Notes under the pieces: generated by a model
Database searches by the model: none
Told to the model about the DNA's origin: nothing
The model's input: the letters and a program-made list of their open reading frames with translations, nothing else
Program-made: the position numbers and the translations under genes
Assembly: GCF_051781005.1 (NCBI RefSeq)
Contig: NZ_JBPWOA010000026.1
Coordinates: 310,001-374,000 of the forward strand
Reading direction: 5' to 3'
DNA: 64,000 nucleotides
From: Anabaena sp051781005
GTDB taxonomy: Bacteria; Cyanobacteriota; Cyanobacteriia; Cyanobacteriales; Nostocaceae
Shown: in pieces, positions 35,667 through 43,764 of the stretch
How the letters are laid out: each line of letters opens with the position of its first letter
How positions within the stretch are numbered: position 1 is the stretch's first letter

Positions 35667-35873
35667 CTATAAACCTTGCCGAGAAACTAGCTTCTCAAAG
35701 TTAGCTTGGGTTTGATGGAGTAGTTGCTGGCGACTATCTTCTATTGTCTGTTTGAGGGTTGGAACCAGGTTGCGAGCTTGAAGCGTCATGTGCAGCTGTA
35801 GATGAGCTACGTATTCGCTGATATCTTGGTTTTCTACAACTGCGCCCGTTAGTAAGTTGGATTCCATTGCCAC
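35667..35873 (-). CDS. Small hypothetical helical protein (68 residues)
   Basis: The start is GTG at 35873 with AGGGG seven bases upstream, a good ribosome site; a second possible start is the ATG two codons later. The protein is helical and polar, with SEYVAHLQLHMTLQARNLVP and TQANFEKLVS, no membrane segment and no Cys. A competing frame over 35734-35928 lacks a plausible protein. I do not recognise the family. The ribosome site and even composition support it being real. Confidence 0.5.
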   Translation of the reverse strand: MAMESNLLTGAVVENQDISEYVAHLQLHMTLQARNLVPTLKQTIEDSRQQLLHQTQANFEKLVSRQGL

Positions 35874-36207
35874 TTTTTTCCCCTTGATAAATTTTGTACA
35901 AATTTATAACATGATCAAAACTTATCATGTTGTTGCGTCTAGCTTGTTAATTTGCAATGAAGTGTAACGGTTGTTTACAGTGTAAAGAAAAGTAAACAAG
36001 GCTAAAACCCTTTTTCCCCCTGCTAGAAAGCCCCCCTGCCTTATCCCAACGACAATTTTTAACGCCAACCTACTTAGACGACGCTTCAAGTTACCAGTAA
36101 GTCCCACAATTTGAGGTATAAACAGAACATCAAAATATGGACACCGCCAAGCTGCGCCATCAAATATCAAGGGGCTTTCACCTCTAATTCCTGAATTTTG
36201 CTGTAAA
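35874..36207. other. Intergenic region without recognised features
   Basis: It contains pyrimidine-rich stretches and would hold the promoter of the small 68-residue gene. An 81-codon frame on the minus strand (35925-36170) has no ribosome site or recognisable domain and is not called. Confidence 0.4.
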
Positions 36208-36786
36208 TTACCACTTTTCTACCCAATAGACAATTTCTGAAGCTGAACTATCAATAGCTACTCCATAACTATTACCATGATTCCATTTGAAACCAGGTTG
36301 TCCTTGAGCCTGTGCTTTTAATACTAATATTTCATAAGTATTGGGAAAGGCTTCAGTCCCGGATTTACCAGTGTAAAAAAATGTAGTAGGCACACCGTTT
36401 GGTTGTTTGCTATGGTCGTTTGTATCACCTCCTCGATATTGATGTAACGCAATTTTACTGTATTTAGAAAGTAATTTTTGAATTTGCTCCTGAGGCTGTT
36501 GAAAACGGATTTGTAAAAAACTACTTCCTTGCATCAAACCCGGAGAATATGCCATTCGCACAGCTTTAGCATCAGCTGGTATTTTTAGGGGAAAGTGTTT
36601 TATTGGCTCAATATCCGACCAGTTTTGATGACGAATTTCATGATAACGTGAGGCATCAGTAATTATTTGTACTGTTCCAGTCTTGTTAGCAGCTTTAGTG
36701 AGGAGAAAACTGCCAGCAATTACACTCAAGCTACCAAAAGAGAATATAACTATTGTGGCAATTTTTACAAGAAGAGATTTCTTCAT
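36208..36786 (-). CDS. Hypothetical exported or membrane-anchored protein
   Basis: The protein has 192 residues. A positively charged start and one hydrophobic segment (about 7-29, VKIATIVIFSFGSLSVIAGS) suggest a signal anchor or signal peptide. The rest is soluble and aromatic-rich, with AVRMAYSPGLMQGSSFLQIR, GVPTTFFYTGKSGTEAFP and SYGVAIDSSASEIVYWVEKW. I do not recognise the family. It stands alone, with a 589-bp gap upstream. Confidence 0.7.
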   Translation of the reverse strand: MKKSLLVKIATIVIFSFGSLSVIAGSFLLTKAANKTGTVQIITDASRYHEIRHQNWSDIEPIKHFPLKIPADAKAVRMAYSPGLMQGSSFLQIRFQQPQEQIQKLLSKYSKIALHQYRGGDTNDHSKQPNGVPTTFFYTGKSGTEAFPNTYEILVLKAQAQGQPGFKWNHGNSYGVAIDSSASEIVYWVEKW

Positions 36787-36993
36787 TTAATTGGGTGAAT
36801 CTAGCTTGTAGATTAATATCCCAACTATTAAAACTATAGTCCTGATAATTTTGAATCTGTCTACCAATATATTGACAAAAAATTCTGATTTTTATATTAT
36901 TCTGCGTGATTAAAGAACTATAGAAATTTTAAATATAGACATATTTTAAGCATTCATATCTGAATAAAATTCAGCAATTCTACTAAGATGGTC

Positions 36994-37142
36994 AGGACTT
37001 ATGCAAATGGCACATTGGTAAGGTGCGTCAGACTGCATAAATCTAGTAAATAAACAGATTTTTGATATCTGACGTGGTTGGTGAGCTTGCCGAACCACAC
37101 CCTACAATAGATTTCTGGTGTGACACGCAGCTTTAGTCCTAA
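36994..37142. repeat. MITE-like element, family D (ends AGGACTTAtGC / GCAGCTTTAGTCCT)
   Basis: The last 45 bp (from 37098: CACCCTACAATAGATTTCTG onward to TTTAGTCCTAA) are identical to 56491-56535, where the element is only about 53 bp long between AGGACTTACGC and TTTAGTCCT, so that copy looks internally deleted. Single ends of the same type appear near 58145 and 60605. This element is the main content of the 589-bp gap. Confidence 0.75.
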
Positions 37143-37375
37143 TGATATCTAAAGTTTCTTCTTGTCAGAAGACTATTTTTGATGATTAATTAATCAAGTA
37201 TTATACTAATAACCTTGCCTTAACCTTACAGGTTGCTACGGTGAGGTATAATAAGGCAGTGATTTAAATAACAGATTAATACCAAATTTTAATAAATCCA
37301 TGAATCTTCTCAATTAGAGACTGGCGAAATAGACCTGAAAAAATTACACGTTATAACCATTATTAAATTTAATGT

Positions 37376-38269
37376 ATGAAACGCCGTAAGTTGATATGGT
37401 ATTCTTTGCTTTTTACTGTCGGTTGTGCATCTGGGATTAATACTGCTAATGATACGCCAGATCAGTTAGCTATTACAGCACCGAAAAAATTAAGATTTGC
37501 AGTTACAGATGTGACTGGGCTTGAAGATTTGCAGCGTGATTTTGGAGCCTTTCGCACTGCTTTAGCAGAAGTATTAGGTATACCTATTGAATTTTTTCCT
37601 GTGGATAATCCTACAGCGGCAGCACCTGCTTTGCTATCGGGACAGGTAGATATTGTGTTTGCTGGCCCTTCAGAATACTTAGTTTTAAATGCCAGAGCCA
37701 AAGCCATTCCTGTAGTTGCAATTAAGCGCATTAACTATCATTCAATTATTTTAGTGCGTGCCAATAGCCCCATTAAATCAGTAAGTCAATTAAAAGGCAA
37801 AACAATTGCTATGCGAAGTATTGGTTCAACTTCTGGTCATCTTTCTCCCATGAAGTTGCTCATTGATGCGGGATTAGATCCAAATACAGACTTCAAAATT
37901 GTGATGTTAAACGATAAGGGTATAGTCGCTTTAAAAAAAGGAGAAGTTGATGCCTGGGCAGTTGCATCGGATAGATACCAAAATATTCTAGCCAGAGAAG
38001 GCTTGTCTGAGCAAGATTTCTCTATAATTGTTACAGGGCCATTACTGCCTAGTGATGTATTTGTGGTTAGTAACCAGATGGCAGCTGATTTTGTAGAAAC
38101 CGTGCGATCGCGTATGATGGCAAATCAGGATAAACTAATTCAGAGTCTGTTAGTTGCTTCAGCTAACCAAAAATATCAAGGAGGGCAGCTAGTGACAGCA
38201 GAGGATTCGGAATATAATATGATTCGTGAAGTTTATCAAAAACTTGGACAGGGAAACTTCTTACAATAG
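37376..38269 (+). CDS. PhnD-like phosphate/phosphonate-type substrate-binding lipoprotein
   Basis: The protein has 297 residues. The N-terminus is positively charged and hydrophobic, with a probable lipobox at TVGC (Cys at 17). The mature part is a type 2 periplasmic binding protein of the PhnD/phosphite family: KLRFAVTDVTGLEDLQRDFG, EFFPVDNPTAAAPALLSGQV, VFAGPSEYLVL, GKTIAMRSIGSTSGHLSP and GEVDAWAVASDRY. No ABC permease or ATPase follows. Instead a sensor kinase starts 11 bp downstream, so the binding protein likely senses a ligand for that kinase. Confidence 0.88.
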   Translation: MKRRKLIWYSLLFTVGCASGINTANDTPDQLAITAPKKLRFAVTDVTGLEDLQRDFGAFRTALAEVLGIPIEFFPVDNPTAAAPALLSGQVDIVFAGPSEYLVLNARAKAIPVVAIKRINYHSIILVRANSPIKSVSQLKGKTIAMRSIGSTSGHLSPMKLLIDAGLDPNTDFKIVMLNDKGIVALKKGEVDAWAVASDRYQNILAREGLSEQDFSIIVTGPLLPSDVFVVSNQMAADFVETVRSRMMANQDKLIQSLLVASANQKYQGGQLVTAEDSEYNMIREVYQKLGQGNFLQ

Positions 38270-38280
38270 TTACTTAATGA

Positions 38281-40140
38281 ATGATAGATGTTGCCAAGAG
38301 AAAAATTAAACCTGTGATCCTGTGGATCAGTTATCTAAGCAATAGCTGGAACATAGCCAAAAAAATTAGTTATGGTTACACTTTTACAATTGGTATTGCT
38401 GCTATTGGGACAGTGAGTGGTTTGGTAATTGCAAATCACTACGAAGGGACAGCCCAAAATCAATTATTCTTATCTTATCAGCAACAATCAGTTTTAAAAG
38501 ATTTAAAAAATGCTGTAATAACAGTAAGATTGCATCCACAAAGATTAGCTACCGTATTAAATAATTCTATTTGGTTGGAATTTGAAAAAAACAAATTTTT
38601 GGATGATGTTACTCAGGTTAATCAGCAGTTATCTGAGCTAGAAATTTTTATTAACGCCTATCCTGATGATTTGGCAGTAAATAATCAAGAGTTCGCTATT
38701 TTAGTAAATAAATATAAAAAAAATACAGATTTATATACTCAGATAGTTAAAAAGTTTTGGCTGCAAATAGGATCAAATAACTTAACACAAAAAACTACTA
38801 AGTCTTACCAAGAAAAGCTAATTGTATTACTCAATGAAAGGGAATATATTGATCTCAATGTTAATTTTGAGAAATTATCAGATGATCTAATTATCATTAT
38901 TAGGCGTGCTGATACTCAAAGAGAACAGGCTAATATTAGTTTTAAAAATGCCAAAAAACTGCGAATAAAAATCATTTTAGGGAGTATATTGCTTTCCTCT
39001 ATAATTGCCGCAGCACTGGCATTTTTTACTACTAAATTAATTACCCGTCCGCTAAAAGCAGTTACTCAAACTGCTAGAAAAATCACTGAAGAGTCAAATT
39101 TTCAACTCAGGGCTGATGTTAACAGTAATGATGAAGTAGGTACATTAGCAAAATCTCTAAATCGGTTAGTGGAATGGGTGGGAGACTATACCCAGCAACT
39201 AGAGTTAGCTCGTAAAATTTTAGAACAAAGGGTAGAAGAGAGAACCCAGGAACTTCAACAAGCACAGCGAACTTTAGAACAAAGGGTAGAAGAGAGAACC
39301 CAGGAACTTCAAGAAGCGCTGCAAGTATTAAAAAATACTCAAGGGCAATTAATTCAAACTGAAAAAATGTCTTCTCTGGGGGAAATGGTAGCAGGGATAG
39401 CTCATGAAATTAACAACCCTGTTAACTTTATTTATGGCAATGTTCAATGCACTGAAGGTTATCTACAAGATTTGGTTGATTTAATAAATTTATATCAGCA
39501 AGAATACCCTAATAAAAATTGGGTAATTGAAGAAAAAATTGCCGAAATTGATCTAGAATTCCTCAGTGAAGATTTATCGAAAATACTTTTTTCTATCAAA
39601 ATAGGCGCTCAACGCATTCGGGAAATTGTTTTGTCATTGCGTAATTTTTCTCGATTAGATGAATCGGAAATCAAGGATGTAGATATTCATGAAGGGATTA
39701 ATAATACTTTATTAATTTTAAATCATCGACTTAATAAAGAAATAGTAGTTATTAAAAATTATGGTAATTTGCCTTTAATTGATTGTTATCCAGCCCAACT
39801 TAATCAAGTATTTATGAATATTCTGAGTAATGCGATAGATGCGTTAATTGATTATAAGGAGCAAACTAATAAACAAATATTGATAAGTACATCAAAGGTA
39901 GAGGATAATTATATCCAAGTAAAAATTAGAGATAATGGCTTAGGAATTGCACCAGAAATTATCAATAAGCTATTTGACCCTTTTTTCACTACTAAGCCAG
40001 TTGGCAAAGGTACTGGCTTAGGATTGAGTATTTGTTATCAGATAATTGAAAAACACCAAGGTAAAATAGAAGTTGTTTCGGCTGTTCCCCAAGGGACAGA
40101 GTTTGCAATTACTTTGCCGATCAAACATATAAGTATTTAA
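38281..40140 (+). CDS. Membrane sensor histidine kinase
   Basis: The protein has 619 residues. Two membrane helices (about 30-50 and 229-251) enclose a helical periplasmic sensor. A HAMP domain follows (about 252-305), then a coiled coil with a duplicated 18-residue unit (LEQRVEERTQELQ twice), and the kinase core: H375 in GIAHEINNPVNF, N box NILSNAIDAL, G1 IRDNGLGIA, F box FDPFFTTK and G2 GKGTGLGLS. No response regulator is adjacent. The gene is coupled to the upstream binding-protein gene. Its stop codon overlaps that of the convergent prenyltransferase gene (TTAA). Confidence 0.93.
   Translation: MIDVAKRKIKPVILWISYLSNSWNIAKKISYGYTFTIGIAAIGTVSGLVIANHYEGTAQNQLFLSYQQQSVLKDLKNAVITVRLHPQRLATVLNNSIWLEFEKNKFLDDVTQVNQQLSELEIFINAYPDDLAVNNQEFAILVNKYKKNTDLYTQIVKKFWLQIGSNNLTQKTTKSYQEKLIVLLNEREYIDLNVNFEKLSDDLIIIIRRADTQREQANISFKNAKKLRIKIILGSILLSSIIAAALAFFTTKLITRPLKAVTQTARKITEESNFQLRADVNSNDEVGTLAKSLNRLVEWVGDYTQQLELARKILEQRVEERTQELQQAQRTLEQRVEERTQELQEALQVLKNTQGQLIQTEKMSSLGEMVAGIAHEINNPVNFIYGNVQCTEGYLQDLVDLINLYQQEYPNKNWVIEEKIAEIDLEFLSEDLSKILFSIKIGAQRIREIVLSLRNFSRLDESEIKDVDIHEGINNTLLILNHRLNKEIVVIKNYGNLPLIDCYPAQLNQVFMNILSNAIDALIDYKEQTNKQILISTSKVEDNYIQVKIRDNGLGIAPEIINKLFDPFFTTKPVGKGTGLGLSICYQIIEKHQGKIEVVSAVPQGTEFAITLPIKHISI
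39219..39312 (+). repeat. In-frame 54-bp direct duplication in the kinase coiled coil
   Basis: An identical 40-bp stretch beginning TTTAGAACAAAGGGTAGAAG occurs at 39219 and 39273, 54 bp (18 codons) apart. It doubles the LEQRVEERTQELQ coiled-coil unit between HAMP and the phosphoacceptor helix. Confidence 0.85.
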
Positions 40141-41033
40141 AAAGAACCGACAATCATACCTGCGAGAATTAAAAAACCAATCCACACATTTTGACGAAAC
40201 ATTTCACCATAAACAGGATTGGGTAGTTCTGAGTTTCTTAATTGCAGAGATTGCCAAAACCAACCAAGAGTAGCAATTACTAAGCTTATCCAGAAAGCTG
40301 TGTTGAGATTCACTAAAATACCGACACCAGCTAGGAGAATGACAGTACCAGCTAAGAAAATGCCAATAGCGGTGGGGGAGTGTTTACCAAAAAAGAGGGC
40401 GCTAGAATTGATACCAATACGTTGATCATCTTCGCGATCGCTCATTGCATAAATTGTATCAAATCCCAATGTCCACAGAACCGTTGCCCCCCACAGCAAC
40501 CAAGTTGGTGCGGAAATGTTTTGTGTGACTGCACTCCAGCTAATTAAAACCGCAAAACCCCAAGCGATGGAAAGCACTAATTGCGGGATAGGAAACACCC
40601 GTTTTGCGCCTGGATAAAGTAAAATAATAGGTACTGCTCCCACAGATAGCCAGAAGCTCAAGGGGTTAAGATAGAAAGCGAGAACTGCTGCACAGGCTAG
40701 GGCAACGATACCAACTCCTATACCAACTTTTACAGAAAGAGTGCGAGAAGCAAGAGGGCGATCGCGTGTTCTCTCTACTTGCGGATCTATATCTCGATCC
40801 CATAAATCGTTGACAACACAACCTGCGGCACTTGTGGCTAAAGTACCTAATATAATTACCCCCACTAAGGGTAAAGGTGGTTTACCATCAGCTGCCAAAA
40901 ACACAGCCCAAAGTGCAGGGATCATCAAAATCAATCTGCCCTCTGGTTTATGCCACCGTAATAGCTGGATAATTACAAGCCATAATGGTTTTTGGTCACT
41001 TTCTGATGTTTTTAGCATATTTGATCGATTCAC
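40137..41033 (-). CDS. 4-hydroxybenzoate solanesyltransferase (UbiA family), plastoquinone biosynthesis
   Basis: The protein has 298 residues, an eight- to nine-helix UbiA prenyltransferase. The first aspartate motif is NDLWDRDID (75-83), followed by RTRDRPLAS. The second is YAMSDREDD (about 194-202). It attaches the polyprenyl tail to 4-hydroxybenzoate in the membrane. In cyanobacteria this feeds plastoquinone-9 synthesis (the Synechocystis counterpart is often called plqA). It is divergent from the exopolyphosphatase gene, with a 216-bp spacer. Confidence 0.92.
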   Translation of the reverse strand: MNRSNMLKTSESDQKPLWLVIIQLLRWHKPEGRLILMIPALWAVFLAADGKPPLPLVGVIILGTLATSAAGCVVNDLWDRDIDPQVERTRDRPLASRTLSVKVGIGVGIVALACAAVLAFYLNPLSFWLSVGAVPIILLYPGAKRVFPIPQLVLSIAWGFAVLISWSAVTQNISAPTWLLWGATVLWTLGFDTIYAMSDREDDQRIGINSSALFFGKHSPTAIGIFLAGTVILLAGVGILVNLNTAFWISLVIATLGWFWQSLQLRNSELPNPVYGEMFRQNVWIGFLILAGMIVGSF

Positions 41034-41249
41034 ATATCTTCACATCTACATCTATAGAATATCGTTATTTGAACACTACAAACACATAAAGTGAAGTTGC
41101 AGCTTTGGATACAGATTCACTATTTTAATTGTGAGTAATGTTACCAAACAATTAACCTGACAAGTCTGTAGATTGCCAGTAATAAGTATTGAGTGCGGAT
41201 TAAACCGACACAAAGTTTGACCATCTGTTGTTAAGAGAGAGAAATTTAA

Positions 41250-42902
41250 ATGCTGAATTTAGTTTCAGCTAATTGGGAGAGTACACCTACTCAACCAATT
41301 AAGCAAAACCCGATTATTGCGGCCATTGATATCGGTACTAATTCCTTACATATGGTGATAGTGAGGATTGAACCGACCTTACCAGCTTTTACGATGATCG
41401 CCAAAGAAAAAGAAACAGTCAGATTAGGCGATCGCAATTTGGAGACTGGAGAACTGAAACCAGAAGTGATCAAAAAAGCGATCGCTTGTTTAGGACGTTT
41501 CCAAGAACTCGCTAAAAGCCTAGAAGCAGAAAGCATTATCGCAGTAGCAACTAGCGCCGTCCGTGAAGCCCCCAACGGTCAAGATTTTTTACATAGAGTA
41601 GAAACAGAAATAGGCTTAACCATTGACTTGATTTCTGGTCAAGAAGAAGCACGACGCATCTATTTAGGCGTGTTATCGGGGATGGAATTTAATCACCAAC
41701 CGCATATCATTGTTGATATTGGTGGTGGTTCTACAGAATTAATTTTAGGTGACTCCCAAGAACCCCGTAGCCTCACCAGTACCAAAGTAGGTGCAGTGCG
41801 GTTGACTGGGGAATTAATCACCACAGACCCCATCAGCGATATTCAGTTTAAATACTTGCAAGCTTACGCAAGAGGGATGTTAGAACGTTCTGTAGAAGAT
41901 GTGCTTTCTAAACTCCAACCTGGTGAATCTCCGCAGTTAGTAGGAACATCTGGCACAATTGAAACTTTAGCAACAATTCATGCTAAAGAAAAAATGGGTG
42001 TTGTCCCTTCTACTCTCAACGGTTATCAATTTAGTCTTCAAGACTTGCGGACATGGGTAACTAGATTGCGACGGATGACGAATGTAGAACGTGCAGCAAT
42101 TTCAGGAATGCCAGATAAGCGGTCAGAAGTGATACTAGCTGGGGCAATAATATTACAGGAAGCAATGACCCTGTTAGACGTGGATACAGTCACACTCTGT
42201 GAGCGATCCTTGCGGGAAGGAGTGATTGTAGATTGGATGCTAACACATGGTTTAATTGACAACAGATTGCGCTATCAAGGTTCGATTAGACAGCGTAATG
42301 TGCTGAAAATTGCCAAAAAATACCAAATTAACCTAGAGCATAGCGATCGCGTTGCTGCATTTGCACTCAGTTTATTTGATCAAACTCAAGGCAAACTACA
42401 TAATTGGGATAAAGACGAAAAACAATTACTCTGGGCTGCTGCCATTTTACATAATTGCGGACACTACATCAGTCATTCCTCACACCACAAACATTCATAC
42501 TATTTAATTAGAAATGGTGAATTACTTGGTTACAACGAAACCGAGATCGAAATCATAGCTAATTTAGCCCGTTATCACCGTAAATCTGCACCGAAGAAAA
42601 AGCACGAAAACTACCGTAATTTATTACATAAAGAACATCGGCAAATGGTGAGTCAATTGAGTGCAATTTTAAGATTAGCAGTAGCTTTAGATAGAAGACA
42701 AATTGGGGCAGTCTCTCGCGTACAATGTGAATACTTTCCCAATGTACATGAATTGAAAATGTTAATTTTCCCTTCTAGTCTAGGTGATGATTGCGCCTTA
42801 GAACTGTGGAATTTAGATTATAAAAAAGGAGTGTTTGAAGAAGAATTCGGGCTAAAATTGGTAGCAAGTTTAGTCAATACTTGCAGCGTTAATTTTTCTT
42901 AG
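41250..42902 (+). CDS. ppx: Exopolyphosphatase / pppGpp phosphohydrolase (Ppx/GppA)
   Basis: The protein has 550 residues, the long form with a C-terminal HD-like domain. The ASKHA-fold ATPase part shows AAIDIGTNSLHMVIVRI, ISGQEEARRIYLGVLSG, VDIGGGSTELILGDS and GTSGTIETLA. The HD part (about 345-500) shows LHNCGHYISHSSHHKHSYY and IANLARYHRKSAP. It hydrolyses terminal phosphate from polyphosphate, possibly also from pppGpp. A plausible site GAGAGAG lies about ten bases before the ATG. Confidence 0.93.
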   Translation: MLNLVSANWESTPTQPIKQNPIIAAIDIGTNSLHMVIVRIEPTLPAFTMIAKEKETVRLGDRNLETGELKPEVIKKAIACLGRFQELAKSLEAESIIAVATSAVREAPNGQDFLHRVETEIGLTIDLISGQEEARRIYLGVLSGMEFNHQPHIIVDIGGGSTELILGDSQEPRSLTSTKVGAVRLTGELITTDPISDIQFKYLQAYARGMLERSVEDVLSKLQPGESPQLVGTSGTIETLATIHAKEKMGVVPSTLNGYQFSLQDLRTWVTRLRRMTNVERAAISGMPDKRSEVILAGAIILQEAMTLLDVDTVTLCERSLREGVIVDWMLTHGLIDNRLRYQGSIRQRNVLKIAKKYQINLEHSDRVAAFALSLFDQTQGKLHNWDKDEKQLLWAAAILHNCGHYISHSSHHKHSYYLIRNGELLGYNETEIEIIANLARYHRKSAPKKKHENYRNLLHKEHRQMVSQLSAILRLAVALDRRQIGAVSRVQCEYFPNVHELKMLIFPSSLGDDCALELWNLDYKKGVFEEEFGLKLVASLVNTCSVNFS

Positions 42903-42922
42903 CTTTTATGGTGCATTAAAAT

Positions 42923-43098
42923 GTAAGAATTCAGGAGTCAGCCTTTCGGCTTGTCTTCGACACACTACGTGAACGCTCAGGGCAAGGAGTCAGGAGAAAG
43001 AAGGAATAAGAATATTTTTCTCTTCCGTTACCTGCTACGCACTGAGCTTGCCGAAGTGTTCCCTGCTATATCAAACATTCTATATCCTGAATCCTTAC
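42923..43098. repeat. MITE-like element, family E
   Basis: The ends GTAAGAATTCAGGA and TCCTGAATCCTTAC pair in 13 of 14 positions. Interior phrases such as GGAGTCAGGAGAAAGAAGG and GAGCTTGCCGAAGTG also occur at about 60540-60600. It occupies part of the 492-bp gap between the exopolyphosphatase gene and the pentapeptide gene. The rest of the gap (43100-43394) is AT-rich with nothing recognised. Confidence 0.65.
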
Positions 43099-43394
43099 GT
43101 TAAAATTCAGTTAATGCACCTATACAAATATCTGGGTAAAATGAGGATGATTATTAATATTTTTTAACTTGATATTACCCTGGTAATACTACCTTTTTTA
43201 TCTATTCATATAAGTTACATTTTGTCAAAAAAAAATTAGATGCATTTCCCCTGGCTATCACCGGAGATATTGGTGATTTGGGCTTCTGCTAGTTGTCCGA
43301 TGGGGAGGTCGGTGGAAAAGAAGGTAAAGTTGAAGGTGTTCCAGATGGTGAGTAGGTTAGAGTTATATGTGTTATTTGATGAGAAACTTATATT

Positions 43395-43727
43395 ATGGAT
43401 GCTGAAGAGTTGTTGCAACGTTATGCTACTGGCGAAAGAAATTTTGTTGGGATTAATCTCAGAAATGCTAATTTGAGTGGAGTCAATCTGAGTGGAACTG
43501 ACCTTAGTGGAGTTTGCTTGTATGCTGCCGATTTGAGAAACGCTAATCTCAGTGGAGCTAATCTCAGTGGGGCTGACTTGAGGGTTAGTCGTATGGAGGA
43601 AGTCAACTTGCAAGATGCCAACTTGGAAGGTGCTGACTGGTACTGTGCTGAGATGTATGGTGCTTTCTTCTGCAATACTATCTTGCCGGATGGAGATATT
43701 GTCACTGCGCCTAACCAACTTGAGTGA
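43395..43727 (+). CDS. Pentapeptide repeat protein
   Basis: The protein has 110 residues. After a 15-residue helical cap (MDAEELLQRYATGER), about 14 consecutive A(N/D)LxG-type pentapeptides run from 16 to 90 (NLSGV, NLSGT, DLSGV, DLRNA, NLSGA and so on), forming a right-handed quadrilateral beta helix. The function of such short cyanobacterial proteins is usually unknown. It is convergent with the kinase-WD40 gene, 37 bp apart. Confidence 0.85.
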   Translation: MDAEELLQRYATGERNFVGINLRNANLSGVNLSGTDLSGVCLYAADLRNANLSGANLSGADLRVSRMEEVNLQDANLEGADWYCAEMYGAFFCNTILPDGDIVTAPNQLE

Positions 43728-43764
43728 GTCTGAGCCAAGTATCCAGTGGAATCGCAATTCCTCA

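Noticed and set aside
35925..36170. An 81-codon frame on the minus strand
   Set aside because: No recognisable domain, no ribosome site and atypical composition for this genome.
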